In this document: positions 40,943-49,921 of the stretch, one piece after another
Layout: each line of letters begins with the position of its first letter
How positions within the stretch are numbered: the stretch's first letter is position 1
Origin: Vitreoscilla massiliensis
GTDB lineage: Bacteria > Pseudomonadota > Gammaproteobacteria > Burkholderiales > Neisseriaceae
Assembly: GCF_001457815.1 (NCBI RefSeq)
Contig: NZ_LN898217.1
Span: forward strand, 248,001 to 312,000
Length of the DNA stretch: 64,000 nucleotides
Reading direction: 5' to 3'
Made by a program: the position numbers and the translations under genes
Notes under the pieces: generated by a model
Told to the model about the DNA's origin: nothing
What the model saw: the letters and a program-made list of their open reading frames with translations, nothing else
Databases searched by the model: none

Positions 40943-42192
40943 GTTTGGGAAAAATCCAGTTACAGGCCGCTCAGGTGTATTTAAAAGTAGCGGCAGGTGC
41001 CAATTTAAACGATGTGTTGACGCAAGTGCGGGCGCAATATGAATGGACGCCGCAAGAGTGGGGCACCATCCAAGATTTGTCCTATGGCTCACAACGCTAT
41101 CGTGGCAGCCTCAATGGTTATTTGCGTTTGCGCGTGCCCAAGCCTTTGCCTGAGCCGAAATTGGAAGCCTTGCTCATTGTGGCGATGTACCAATTGATGT
41201 ACACGCAAAATGCACAACATGCGGTGGTGAACGAAGCGGTACAAGCGGCCAGTAAACTTGCCAATGGCAAATTCAAATCCTTAATCAACGCGGTTTTGCG
41301 CCAAGTCATCCGCGAAGAATGCAAATTGCCCAAAGTGGTGTTGCAAGACCCAGAGGCCAAATACAATTTTCCATTGTGGTGGATAGAACGACTCAAAAGC
41401 GATTATCCCAAGCATTGGCACAATATCGTCGCCGCCAGCCAATTGCCACCGCCATTGACGCTGCGCGTGAACCGCCGCCACATGACTGCTGAGGCTTATT
41501 TGGCGGTGCTGGCCGAGCATGACATAGCAGCCAGTGTGGTGGGTGAACAGGCAGTGCGTCTGAAACAAGCAACATCTGTTGTAAATTTACCACAGTTTTC
41601 TGAGGGTGTGGTATCGGTGCAAGATTGGGGTGCACAACAGGCCGCTTTGTTGCTGAATCCACAAACAGGTGAGCGCATTTTGGATGCATGTGCGGCACCT
41701 GGGGGCAAAACGGGTCATATTTTAGAGCTGGCCGATGTTGATTTACTGGCCTTGGATGTGGATGCCAAACGCTTACAGCGCGTGGCTGAGAACATTGAAC
41801 GCCTGCGTTTACCCGCGCATTTACAGGCCGCCGATGCAGCGAAATTGGATGGCTGGTATGATGGTACGCAGTTTGATGCGGTGTTGGCCGATGTGCCATG
41901 TACGGCCTCAGGTGTGGTCAAGCGCCATCCTGACATCAAATGGCTGCGTCGCAAAAACGATGCCAACACTGTTGCATTGCAGCAACATAAAATGCTGGAT
42001 GTGTTGTGGTCTACCGTCAAAGTGGGTGGTCGCATGTTATTGGCTACATGTTCGATCTTTCCCGAAGAAAATCACCAACAACTGCAGGCTATGCTCAGTC
42101 GACATGCCGATGCGCGTTTGCGTTTAGAAGAGCAACTCCTGCCGAATGATGCACAAGATGGCTTTTATTACGCGCTTATTGATAAAGTTTAG
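40939..42192 (+). CDS. rsmB: 16S rRNA m5C967 methyltransferase
   Basis: This 417-residue enzyme methylates C967 of 16S rRNA. It has an N-terminal NusB-like RNA-binding domain (about 1-140), the SAM site LDACAAPGGKTGHILEL and the catalytic cysteine in DVPCTASGVVKRHPDIKW. It overlaps the fmt stop by 4 bases (ATGA). DUS copies at 40960-40971 and 41821-41831 are both read as LQAA. The end overlaps the next gene by 47 bases. Confidence 0.97.
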   Translation: MSLGKIQLQAAQVYLKVAAGANLNDVLTQVRAQYEWTPQEWGTIQDLSYGSQRYRGSLNGYLRLRVPKPLPEPKLEALLIVAMYQLMYTQNAQHAVVNEAVQAASKLANGKFKSLINAVLRQVIREECKLPKVVLQDPEAKYNFPLWWIERLKSDYPKHWHNIVAASQLPPPLTLRVNRRHMTAEAYLAVLAEHDIAASVVGEQAVRLKQATSVVNLPQFSEGVVSVQDWGAQQAALLLNPQTGERILDACAAPGGKTGHILELADVDLLALDVDAKRLQRVAENIERLRLPAHLQAADAAKLDGWYDGTQFDAVLADVPCTASGVVKRHPDIKWLRRKNDANTVALQQHKMLDVLWSTVKVGGRMLLATCSIFPEENHQQLQAMLSRHADARLRLEEQLLPNDAQDGFYYALIDKV

Positions 42193-42745
42193 CCTATTGG
42201 CTTTGTGCTTGGGTTGGGCTGTGGCCGCCCAAGCAGAAAGCATGCGCGCTACCCGCGCAGAGGCGGTGATAGGCACGCAAGGGCAGTTAAATGTGAACAG
42301 TCGCTTCAATACCACGCTGCCTGCGGCTTTACAGGATGCTTTAAGACAAGGTGTGACCTTGAATTTTGAATTGAATTACCAATTGGTCGCGCCCAAGCTG
42401 TTGGCTTACAACATGCGCTTCAATCCTTTGGTGGATACGGTCAAGCCGGTGATTTACCGGCTGTCTTACCATCCCCTTACCGACAAATACCGCGTGACGG
42501 TGGGCACGTTTTCCACCGAATATTCCCAGCTGGACACTGCCTTGCGGGCAGTGGGCAGCATTGCCAATTGGCAAGTGCATCCCAAGTCCACATTCGCGCG
42601 TGGCGACGCCAATCAAATACAAGCCAATGTGCGCTTGAATCTCAGCAGTAACCAATTGCCCAAACCTTTTCAAGTGAATACCTTAAGCTCCAAAAATTGG
42701 AATTTGGATTCGGGCTGGGTGCGTTTGCGGGTGAGGGCGGGCTAA
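42146..42745 (+). CDS. DUF4390 secreted protein
   Basis: This 199-residue protein has a signal peptide (LLIKFSLLALCLGWAVAAQA) and a beta-rich body with LNVNSRFNTTLPAALQDAL and GVTLNFELNYQL, matching the DUF4390 family that sits between rsmB and ntrY in betaproteobacteria. Function is unknown; the periplasm is the likely location. Three close methionines (42146, 42149, 42158) could start it and none has a clear ribosome site. It overlaps rsmB by 47 bases, implying translational coupling. ntrY starts 3 bases after its stop. Confidence 0.87.
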   Translation: MMHKMAFITRLLIKFSLLALCLGWAVAAQAESMRATRAEAVIGTQGQLNVNSRFNTTLPAALQDALRQGVTLNFELNYQLVAPKLLAYNMRFNPLVDTVKPVIYRLSYHPLTDKYRVTVGTFSTEYSQLDTALRAVGSIANWQVHPKSTFARGDANQIQANVRLNLSSNQLPKPFQVNTLSSKNWNLDSGWVRLRVRAG

Positions 42746-42747
42746 AC

Positions 42748-44865
42748 ATGCGCATTTTTGTGTTGGGCATGGCGGTTGTGACCATGTTATTGCTGTACAT
42801 GTTGACCATTGCCACTGGGCATGCGTCGATTTTGTCTGACTATTTCTGGTGGATATTTGGCTGCAATGCACTGGCTTTGTTGGTGTTGTTGTTTATTGTG
42901 GGCAAGCAATTGTGGCAGTTGTGGCAAGACGGGCGCAAACGGGTATTTGGTACGCGCATTGCCAGACGCTTGGCCTTGATGTTTGTGCTGGTGACGGTGT
43001 TACCAGGGTTGTTTTTATTCGGGGTGTCGGCACAGTTTATCCGCCACAGCATCAATTCTTGGTTTGGCAATGAAACCGAGGTGGCTTTAGAGCGCAGTTT
43101 GAATCTGAGTAAAGTAGCGTTGGAAAACAGCGTGGAAGAGGCTTTGCGCGATGCTGTGCCTTTGCAAATTGAATTGGCCCGCGCCTTGTCTTTTCAAGAA
43201 AATGCCACTTCTTTATTGCAGCAACGTTTGCGTCCGCATGACGGTTATCGACAATTGGCGACCTGGGATTTGCACAAACAGCGATGGATGGCCAAAGTCG
43301 GTGGTGGGCAGCAATTTGATTGGCCTACTTTAAGCCGTGCCGATATGCAGAAATTGCAGCAACAAGGTGCGATTGGTGGTTTGGAGTCGATACACGATAC
43401 TTTGTACATTCGTGGTTGGGTTTCGATACCAAATGTTGATAATGCTGATATCATTTTATTTTTCCGCAAACCCGTGCCCAAGGCCATCGCGCAAGATGCG
43501 ATTTTAATTGAGGCTGCTCGTGGTAAATATGCGGATTTGAGTTATGCTAAACGCGGCCTGCAGACGTTTTTCCTAATGACTTTGCTGATGGCAACCCTGT
43601 TGTCCATGTCATTGGCCTTGGCGGCGGCACTGTATTTTTCACGCCGTTTTGTGGCACCTTTATCGGCTTTGGCAGATGGTACGCGTGCGGTGGCGCAAGG
43701 CGATTTCAGTCAGAAAAGTCCGGTATTGCGTGCCGATGAAATGGGCATGCTCAGCAGCTTGTTTAACCGCATGACCGAGCAATTGAATGTGGCGCAACAG
43801 TTGGCGGAGCGCAATCGTTTGCAACAAGAGCAGGCGAGAGCGTATCTGGAACAAGTGTTGGCCAGTCTGACTACAGGGGTGATTTCGCTCAATGCACAAG
43901 GGGTTTTGCGCTCTTATAATGACAGCGCTGAGCACATATTGGGCATGGATTTGTCTGTGGCTGAACACCATGCCTTAAGCGATTGGGGGCATATTTCCAG
44001 TCAATGGGCGGTGCTGGGGCAAATCGTGGTACAGGTGCTGGGTAAGATGGATGACAGTGCGCCAGTGCAAATGGATTATGTGGGCCTGGACAAAGCACAG
44101 ATTTTACTCATCAAAGCCACGCGCATCACTTATGAGCAAATGTCGCATACGGTGATTGTGTTTGATGATGTGACCGATTTGGTGCAAGCGCAAAAAGAAG
44201 CGGCATGGGGCGAAGTGGCCAAACGCTTGGCACATGAGATACGCAATCCTTTGACGCCGATACAGTTGTCGGCAGAGCGGCTGGCATGGAAATTGCAGGA
44301 CAAGCTCGCCGAAGATGATGCTCGCATTTTAATTCGCTCTACCGATACCATCGTGAAACAGGTGGCGGCCTTGAAAGACATGGTAGAAGCGTTTCGCAAT
44401 TATGCTCGCTCGCCCGCTTTGCGGCCTGTGGTGCAGGATTTGCGGCAAGTGGTGGGTGAGGTTTTGGTATTGTACGAAAGCAGCAACTGTCAATTTCAAG
44501 CTGATTTGGGTAAGATGCCTTTAAAAGTGCGCATAGACACTGCCTTGATGCGTCAGGTGTTGCACAATTTATTTAAAAATGCGGCAGAAGCAGCAGAAGA
44601 AGACGAACATCCCGTGGTTGGTGTCAAAGCGGAGATTGAAGGGGATGTGGTGTCTTTGGTGATTGCCAACAATGGCAAAAGTTTTAACCCCAGTATTTTG
44701 GCGACAGCATTTGAGCCATATGTAACAGATAAGAAAAACGGTACAGGTTTGGGTTTGTCTGTGGTGAAGAAGATCATCGATGATCATCAAGGCAAGATCA
44801 CCATAGCCAATCAAGACTCTGGTGGTGCGGTAATACGAATCATTTTGCCCAATGTGGAGGAATAA
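42748..44865 (+). CDS. ntrY: NtrY-like sensor histidine kinase
   Basis: This 705-residue kinase has several N-terminal membrane helices, an extracytoplasmic region (about 90-270), another membrane helix (near 280-305), a HAMP linker (ALADGTRAVAQGDFSQ), a PAS domain, the His-containing helix KRLAHEIRNPLTPIQLSAERL near residue 500 and a HATPase domain (ending NGTGLGLSVVKKII). This is NtrY architecture. In Neisseria the NtrYX pair controls respiration genes. The frame extends to 42697, but ATG 42748 has a GAGGGCGGG stretch upstream and starts the first helix. Stop and next start overlap as TAATG. Confidence 0.92.
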   Translation: MRIFVLGMAVVTMLLLYMLTIATGHASILSDYFWWIFGCNALALLVLLFIVGKQLWQLWQDGRKRVFGTRIARRLALMFVLVTVLPGLFLFGVSAQFIRHSINSWFGNETEVALERSLNLSKVALENSVEEALRDAVPLQIELARALSFQENATSLLQQRLRPHDGYRQLATWDLHKQRWMAKVGGGQQFDWPTLSRADMQKLQQQGAIGGLESIHDTLYIRGWVSIPNVDNADIILFFRKPVPKAIAQDAILIEAARGKYADLSYAKRGLQTFFLMTLLMATLLSMSLALAAALYFSRRFVAPLSALADGTRAVAQGDFSQKSPVLRADEMGMLSSLFNRMTEQLNVAQQLAERNRLQQEQARAYLEQVLASLTTGVISLNAQGVLRSYNDSAEHILGMDLSVAEHHALSDWGHISSQWAVLGQIVVQVLGKMDDSAPVQMDYVGLDKAQILLIKATRITYEQMSHTVIVFDDVTDLVQAQKEAAWGEVAKRLAHEIRNPLTPIQLSAERLAWKLQDKLAEDDARILIRSTDTIVKQVAALKDMVEAFRNYARSPALRPVVQDLRQVVGEVLVLYESSNCQFQADLGKMPLKVRIDTALMRQVLHNLFKNAAEAAEEDEHPVVGVKAEIEGDVVSLVIANNGKSFNPSILATAFEPYVTDKKNGTGLGLSVVKKIIDDHQGKITIANQDSGGAVIRIILPNVEE

Positions 44866-46142
44866 TGCGCAGTACAGACATATTAATCGTTGATGATGAG
44901 GTCGGTATACGGGACTTATTGTCTGAAATCTTACAAGATGAAGGCTATACCGTAACTGAGGCAGAAGATGCTGAAACAGCTCGTCAACTGCGCAATCAAA
45001 CCAGACCAGCAATGGTTTTACTGGATATTTGGATGCCGGATTGTGATGGAATCACTTTGTTAAAAGAGTGGGCACAATCGGGACAATTGAATATGCCTGT
45101 GGTGATGATGAGTGGTCATGCCAGCATAGACACAGCAGTTGAGGCGACCAAAATCGGTGCTTTGGATTTCTTGGAAAAACCGATTGCTTTGCAAAAATTG
45201 TTGACCACCGTGCAACGTGCGTTGAAATACGGTCAAATGCAGCAAGCCAGTACCTTAACCTTAGAAAAATTGGGCAATAGCGCTGCCATGAGCGGCCTGA
45301 ATGCACAGTTGGTAAAGATACAAAAGAACAAATACCCCGTGTTGTTGACTGGTGAAAAAGGCTCGCCTTTTGAATTGGTGGCCCGAACCTTAGCGGGTAG
45401 TGGTACGGCATGGGTGACACCTGCGAAGCCAGAACAATTGCTGGATGCGGGTTTGGAATTGTTACAAAAAGCCCAGCAAGGCGTGTTGTATCTGGGTGAT
45501 GTGTCGCAATTGTCGATTGCAGCACAACGTGCGGTAGTGGATTTGATTCAAAAAGCCGATCAATATCCTGCACGCATTGTCGCCTATTGCAGTCGCCCAC
45601 TGGAAGAGATGTTGACCCAGTCTGAGTATGAATCGACCTTAATCAATGCGTTTGCCAATTCTATGGTGGCTGTGCCGCCGCTGCGCGAGCAAGCCGATGA
45701 TTTGGTATCGGTCATCAATTACTTATTGGCAGAGTTGATTGAAAATCGCCAAATTCCGGTGGTGAAACTGACGGTGCAAGCACAAAATGCATTGCGTCAA
45801 TACGATTGGCCGGGCAATTTAGAACAGTTAAAAAGCGTGCTCAAGAGTTTGGCCTTGAATGCCGATCACGGTACGGTGGATGCGCCGCAAGTGGTGGCTT
45901 TGCTGTCACAGTTTAAGCAGCCGCAAAGCAATCATGTGTCGGGTGGCTTCAATTTTGATTTGCCGCTGCGTGAATTGCGCGAGGAATTGGAAAAACGCTA
46001 TTTTGAATATCATATTACCCAAGAAAATGGCAATATGAGCCGTGTGGCGCAAAGAGTGGGTTTAGAACGTACCCATTTGTACCGCAAATTAAAGCAATTG
46101 GGCGTGCAGTTTTCTAAGCGCCAAGCTGAGAAAGCCGATTAA
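44865..46142 (+). CDS. ntrX: NtrX-like response regulator with a degenerate AAA+ domain
   Basis: This 425-residue regulator has a receiver domain with Asp54 (VLLDIWMPDCDG), a reduced AAA+ domain and a C-terminal Fis-type helix-turn-helix (NMSRVAQRVGLERTHLYRKL). The AAA+ part is damaged relative to sigma54 activators: Walker A reads GEKGSPFEL (163-171) in place of GESGTGKE, the GAFTGA loop is missing with the segment around it shortened, and Walker B reads GVLYLGDV without the usual acidic pair. It therefore probably cannot hydrolyse ATP or contact sigma54, and acts as an ordinary DNA-binding regulator. It is paired with ntrY upstream and ends in a terminator. Confidence 0.92.
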   Translation: MRSTDILIVDDEVGIRDLLSEILQDEGYTVTEAEDAETARQLRNQTRPAMVLLDIWMPDCDGITLLKEWAQSGQLNMPVVMMSGHASIDTAVEATKIGALDFLEKPIALQKLLTTVQRALKYGQMQQASTLTLEKLGNSAAMSGLNAQLVKIQKNKYPVLLTGEKGSPFELVARTLAGSGTAWVTPAKPEQLLDAGLELLQKAQQGVLYLGDVSQLSIAAQRAVVDLIQKADQYPARIVAYCSRPLEEMLTQSEYESTLINAFANSMVAVPPLREQADDLVSVINYLLAELIENRQIPVVKLTVQAQNALRQYDWPGNLEQLKSVLKSLALNADHGTVDAPQVVALLSQFKQPQSNHVSGGFNFDLPLRELREELEKRYFEYHITQENGNMSRVAQRVGLERTHLYRKLKQLGVQFSKRQAEKAD

Positions 46143-46146
46143 TCAC

Positions 46147-46169
46147 AAGCTGCCTGTAGGCAGCTTTTT
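46147..46169 (+). terminator. Terminator of ntrX, built on a one-mismatch DUS
   Basis: AAGCTGCCT and AGGCAGCTT pair around 2 bases and run into five T. The left part reads AAGCTGCCTGTA, one base away from the uptake word AAGCGGCCTGTA. Confidence 0.8.
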
Positions 46170-46181
46170 AGTTTAAGCAGT

Positions 46182-46745
46182 ATGAAAAACAAACAACACA
46201 AACAACAAGTGCGCATCATCGGTGGCAGCCATCGCCGCCGTTTGGTGCGTTTTGATGAGGCAGAAGGTTTGCGACCAACGCCAGACCGAGTGCGTGAGCA
46301 GGTCTTTAATTGGCTGGGGCAACGTTTGCATGGGCAAAGCGTCTTGGATTTGTTCGGCGGCAGTGGCGTGATGGCATTTGAAGCGGCTTCACGCGGCGCT
46401 GAGCGCGTTGATGTGGTGGAATTAAACCGCCACACAGCAGGCACCATACGCGCTGTGATACAAGAATTGCAGTTAGAGCATGTGTTGGTGCATCAGCAAG
46501 ATGCCAAAACGTATTTACAGGCCGCATCGCAGGTTTACGATGTCATCATTTTGGACCCACCTTACCGTTGGTTGGAGTGGGATACGTTGTGGTCTTTGTT
46601 GCAACAGCATTGCCACGCGGACACCTTGGTGTATGTTGAGGCAGCGCAATTACCACAACTACCTGATTGGTTACAATGGTCTAAGCAAGATGCAGCGGGT
46701 CAAAGTCATTATGGTTTGGCATTAGTGCAAGATATTGATTTATAA
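46182..46745 (+). CDS. rsmD: 16S rRNA m2G966 methyltransferase
   Basis: This 187-residue enzyme methylates G966 of 16S rRNA. RIIGGSHRRR at the start, RPTPDRVREQVFNWL, the SAM loop VLDLFGGSGVMAFEAASRGA and the catalytic DPPY motif (IILDPPYRW) are all present. A DUS at 46515-46525 is read as LQAA shortly before the DPPY motif. The ribosome site is weak. Confidence 0.95.
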   Translation: MKNKQHKQQVRIIGGSHRRRLVRFDEAEGLRPTPDRVREQVFNWLGQRLHGQSVLDLFGGSGVMAFEAASRGAERVDVVELNRHTAGTIRAVIQELQLEHVLVHQQDAKTYLQAASQVYDVIILDPPYRWLEWDTLWSLLQQHCHADTLVYVEAAQLPQLPDWLQWSKQDAAGQSHYGLALVQDIDL

Positions 46746-46829
46746 TTGTGCTTAGGCAAATAATTTGCCAATAAGTCCTGAAACTGTAACAATATCAGGT
46801 TTGTTATGCTTAATTGATGGAAACAGCAA

Positions 46830-47084
46830 ATGTCTTTGTTTATTACCGATGAGTGCATCAACTGCGACGTGTGTGAGCCAGAATGCCCAAACGATGCCAT
46901 ATACCAGGGTGATGAGATTTACGAAATCAACCCTAGCCTGTGTACCCAATGTATTGGTCACTATGATGAACCACAATGTCAACAAGTGTGCCCAGTGGAT
47001 TGTATTTTGATTGATGAAGTCCATCCTGAAACTGAAGAACAGTTACAGGCCAAGTACGAAAAACTGCAAGCAGACAAAAATTAA
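46830..47084 (+). CDS. 2[4Fe-4S] ferredoxin, YfhL type
   Basis: This 84-residue protein carries electrons through two [4Fe-4S] clusters. The first cluster motif is CINCDVCEPECP, and the second is CTQCIGHYDEPQCQQVCP, with the longer spacing between the second and third cysteines that marks the YfhL/FdxA-like group. A charged C-terminal helix (EEQLQAKYEKLQADKN) follows. GGAAAC precedes the start. It stands alone between rsmD and the tRNA cluster. Confidence 0.92.
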   Translation: MSLFITDECINCDVCEPECPNDAIYQGDEIYEINPSLCTQCIGHYDEPQCQQVCPVDCILIDEVHPETEEQLQAKYEKLQADKN

Positions 47085-47150
47085 TTCAAATTAATTATTA
47101 TAAAAAACAGATTGTTAATTTATTTTACGGAAATACGCTGAAAATTGATG

Positions 47151-47179
47151 TTGACGGGCTGCAAATGAAGCATTAATAT
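47151..47179 (+). promoter_or_regulatory. Sigma70 promoter of the tRNA-tuf operon
   Basis: TTGACG (47151-47156) and TAATAT (47174-47179) are 17 bases apart, close to consensus. The expected start point is a few bases before tRNA-Tyr at 47194. Confidence 0.72.
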
Positions 47180-47193
47180 GCAGCCTCTCTTGT

Positions 47194-47277
47194 GGAGGGA
47201 TTCCCGAGCGGTCAAAGGGGGCAGACTGTAAATCTGTTGCGCGAGCTTCGAAGGTTCGAATCCTTCTCCCTCCACCA
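47194..47277 (+). tRNA. tRNA-Tyr (anticodon GTA)
   Basis: The acceptor arms GGAGGGA and TCCCTCC pair, the anticodon loop reads CTGTAAA with GTA, and the long variable arm of a class II tRNA is present. The T loop is TTCGAAT and CCA is encoded. Confidence 0.95.
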
Positions 47278-47307
47278 CAAGAATCTTGTAGTTGTTGGAG
47301 TTGTAGC

Positions 47308-47381
47308 GCGGGTGTAGCTCAATGGTAGAGCAGAAGCCTTCCAAGCTTACGGTGAGGGTTCGATTCCCTTCACCCGCTCCA
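47308..47381 (+). tRNA. tRNA-Gly (anticodon TCC)
   Basis: GCGGGTG pairs with CACCCGC, the anticodon loop CTTCCAA holds TCC, the T loop is TTCGATT and CCA is encoded. Confidence 0.95.
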
Positions 47382-47392
47382 AGAAGACACAA

Positions 47393-47467
<75 letters not shown>

Positions 47468-47548
47468 TAATCTTATATACTGCAACACCAATTGTGGTTT
47501 TGTTTACTCAATTATTTGCAACAAACAAACTAGGACTTAGGAATAGCC

Positions 47549-48739
47549 ATGGCTAAAGAAAAATTCGAGCGGAGCAAACCGCACGTAAACGTTGGCACCA
47601 TTGGTCACGTTGACCATGGTAAAACTACTTTGACTGCTGCTTTGTGCACAGTATTGTCTAAAGCATTTGGTGGTGCTGCTAAAGCCTACGATCAAATCGA
47701 CAACGCGCCTGAAGAAAAAGCACGTGGTATTACCATCAACACTTCACACGTTGAATACGAAACAGAAACTCGCCACTACGCTCACGTAGACTGTCCAGGA
47801 CACGCCGACTATGTTAAAAACATGATCACTGGCGCGGCTCAAATGGATGGCGCGATTTTGGTATGTTCAGCTGCTGATGGTCCTATGCCACAAACTCGTG
47901 AACACATCTTGTTGGGTCGCCAAGTAGGTGTACCTTACATCTTGGTATTCATGAACAAATGTGACATGGTTGACGACGAAGAGTTGTTGGAATTGGTTGA
48001 AATGGAAATCCGTGACTTGTTGTCAAGCTACGACTTCCCAGGCGACGACTGCCCAATCATCAAAGGTTCTGCATTGAAAGCCTTGGAAGGCGACCAATCA
48101 GCAATCGGCGAACCAGCAATCTTGGAATTGGCTGCGGCTTTGGATTCTTACATCCCAACTCCAGAACGTGCTGTTGACAAACCATTCTTGTTGCCTATCG
48201 AAGACGTATTCTCTATCTCTGGTCGCGGTACTGTAGTGACTGGTCGTATCGAACGCGGTATCGTAAAAGTAGGCGAAGAGATCGAAATCGTTGGTTTGAA
48301 AGACACTGTTAAAACCACTTGTACCGGTGTGGAAATGTTCCGCAAATTGTTGGACGAAGGTCAAGCTGGTGACAACGTAGGTGTGTTGTTGCGTGGTACC
48401 AAACGTGAAGACGTTGAACGTGGTCAAGTATTGGCTAAACCAGGCACCATCAAACCACACACTACATTCACTGCTGAAGTGTATGTATTGTCTAAAGAAG
48501 AAGGTGGCCGTCATACTCCATTCTTCGCTAACTACCGTCCACAGTTCTACTTCCGTACAACTGACGTAACTGGTGCAGTTACTTTGGGTGAAGGCGTAGA
48601 AATGGTAATGCCAGGTGAAAACGTATCAATCACTGTAGAGTTGATTGCGCCTATCGCCATGGAAGATGGTTTGCGCTTCGCGATTCGCGAAGGTGGTCGT
48701 ACCGTTGGTGCAGGTGTTGTAGCATCTGTAATTAAATAA
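47549..48739 (+). CDS. tuf: Translation elongation factor Tu
   Basis: This 396-residue GTPase brings aminoacyl-tRNA to the ribosome. G1 is GHVDHGKTTL (residues 18-27), G2 RGITINT, G3 DCPGHADY, G4 MNKCDMV and G5 GSALKALEG; domains 2 and 3 are complete. Codon use shifts sharply here to a strongly biased set (many CGT, GGT, AAA, GAA codons), the sign of high expression. Being downstream of tRNA genes, it is the tufB-type copy; a second copy usually follows fusA, beyond this window. Confidence 0.98.
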   Translation: MAKEKFERSKPHVNVGTIGHVDHGKTTLTAALCTVLSKAFGGAAKAYDQIDNAPEEKARGITINTSHVEYETETRHYAHVDCPGHADYVKNMITGAAQMDGAILVCSAADGPMPQTREHILLGRQVGVPYILVFMNKCDMVDDEELLELVEMEIRDLLSSYDFPGDDCPIIKGSALKALEGDQSAIGEPAILELAAALDSYIPTPERAVDKPFLLPIEDVFSISGRGTVVTGRIERGIVKVGEEIEIVGLKDTVKTTCTGVEMFRKLLDEGQAGDNVGVLLRGTKREDVERGQVLAKPGTIKPHTTFTAEVYVLSKEEGGRHTPFFANYRPQFYFRTTDVTGAVTLGEGVEMVMPGENVSITVELIAPIAMEDGLRFAIREGGRTVGAGVVASVIK

Positions 48740-48752
48740 CGACATAGTTTAA

Positions 48753-48828
48753 AGGCCAATGGCTCAATTGGTAGAGCATCGGTCTCCAAAACCGAGGGTT
48801 GGGGGTTCGAGTCCCTCTTGGCCTGCCA
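48753..48828 (+). tRNA. tRNA-Trp (anticodon CCA)
   Basis: AGGCCAA pairs with TTGGCCT, the anticodon loop CTCCAAA holds CCA, the T loop is TTCGAGT and CCA is encoded. The tuf-tRNA-Trp-secE order is widely conserved. Confidence 0.95.
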
Positions 48829-48832
48829 AATC

Positions 48833-48870
48833 AAGACTAATCGGCCTTTAGGTTGGTTAGTCTTTTTTTA
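48833..48870 (+). terminator. Terminator between tRNA-Trp and secE
   Basis: AAGACTAA and TTAGTCTT pair, the stem continues inward through TCGGCC and GGTTGG with wobble pairs, and seven T follow. It ends only 18 bases before the secE start codon. Confidence 0.8.
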
Positions 48871-48887
48871 TTGTTAGAAAGTGCTTT

Positions 48888-49337
48888 ATGGATAACCAGA
48901 CTCAGCCTACTAAGGCTGTAAAACCAAGAATCCATTCTAAGGCAGAAGTGAAGGCTCAAGCACAAGCGGAAGCAAAGAAAAACAAAGCAGCTGATTTGGT
49001 TAAGATCGTCGTTGCCTTGTTGGTCGTTGCAGCCGCTGTTTGGGCTTTTTACGCCTTACCACAGTTAAATGTGTATGTGCGTGGACTGATTACTGCAGTG
49101 GGTGTGGTGATTGCCTTGGCAATTGTATTCTTCGCAACGCACTTGGGTAAGCGTATGATTGCTTACATTAAGAGTGCTTTTGTTGAAGTGAAAAAAGTAG
49201 TATGGCCAGAGCGGCCTGAAGCTTTGCGTACAACTTTGTATGTGGTGGCTTTTGTGGCGGTTTTGGCAGGCTTCATGTGGATGGCTGATTCGTTAATTGC
49301 GTGGCTGTTCTATGATGTGTTGTTGAAAAGGGGTTAA
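48888..49337 (+). CDS. secE: Preprotein translocase subunit SecE
   Basis: This 149-residue protein is a core part of the SecYEG channel. It is the long form with a basic, Ala/Gln-rich N-terminus of about 35 residues, two extra membrane helices (about 39-58 and 64-84), the conserved cytoplasmic helix IKSAFVEVKKVVWPERPE and the last helix. nusG follows after 2 bases. A strong terminator just upstream means its mRNA comes from read-through or from a promoter I could not identify. A near-DUS (GCGGCCTGAA) falls in the WPERPEA codons. Confidence 0.96.
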   Translation: MDNQTQPTKAVKPRIHSKAEVKAQAQAEAKKNKAADLVKIVVALLVVAAAVWAFYALPQLNVYVRGLITAVGVVIALAIVFFATHLGKRMIAYIKSAFVEVKKVVWPERPEALRTTLYVVAFVAVLAGFMWMADSLIAWLFYDVLLKRG

Positions 49338-49339
49338 AC

Positions 49340-49873
49340 ATGGCTAAAAAATGGTATGTAGTGCATGCTTACTCAGGGTTTGAGAAGAATGTGCAAAAAA
49401 CCCTGAAAGAGCGCATTGAGCGTGAAGGCATGCAAGATTATTTCGGTCAGATTTTGGTGCCAGTTGAAGAAGTGGTGGACATCAAAAATGGCAAGCGCAC
49501 TTTAAGTGAGCGCAAATTCTTCCCAGGTTATGTGTTGGCGGAAATGGAAATGACCGACGACTCATGGCATTTGGTGAAATCAACACCGCGTGTAACCGGT
49601 TTCATTGGTGGTACGGCCAACCGTCCGTTGCCAATTACCCAGCGTGAAGTCGATGCCATCATGCAGCAAATTCAAACCGGTGGCGAAAAGCCCAAACCTA
49701 AGGTTGAATTTGAAGTGGGTCAACGTATTCGTGTGAACGAAGGTCCATTCGCAGATTTCAATGGTGTGGTGGATGAAGTGAATTACGAACGCAACAAATT
49801 GCGTGTGTCAGTACAAATTTTCGGTCGCGAAACCCCAGTAGAGCTGGATTTCACGCAGGTTGAAAAAGTTTAG
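49340..49873 (+). CDS. nusG: Transcription termination/antitermination factor NusG
   Basis: This 177-residue factor binds RNA polymerase and links it to Rho or ribosomes. The NGN domain (KKWYVVHAYSGFEKNVQKTL, then ILVPVEEVVDIKNGKR) is followed by a KOW domain (VGQRIRVNEGPFADFNGVV). It starts 2 bases after the secE stop codon with GGGG upstream. Confidence 0.98.
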   Translation: MAKKWYVVHAYSGFEKNVQKTLKERIEREGMQDYFGQILVPVEEVVDIKNGKRTLSERKFFPGYVLAEMEMTDDSWHLVKSTPRVTGFIGGTANRPLPITQREVDAIMQQIQTGGEKPKPKVEFEVGQRIRVNEGPFADFNGVVDEVNYERNKLRVSVQIFGRETPVELDFTQVEKV

Positions 49874-49892
49874 TTTATTTAACAACTTGTAC

Positions 49893-49921
49893 TTGCAAAA
49901 TAAAAAAACAAGGTCTATAAT
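49893..49921 (+). promoter_or_regulatory. Sigma70 promoter for rplKA, nested in the nusG terminator
   Basis: TTGCAA (49893-49898) and a perfect TATAAT (49916-49921) are 17 bases apart. The -10 box lies partly in the loop of the nusG terminator, so transcripts from it begin within the second arm and cannot form the full hairpin. Confidence 0.68.

Noticed and set aside
44865..46142. Calling ntrX a pseudogene because of its damaged AAA+ motifs.
   Set aside because: The frame is intact, the receiver and helix-turn-helix are conserved, it is coupled to ntrY and it ends in a terminator. The loss looks adaptive.
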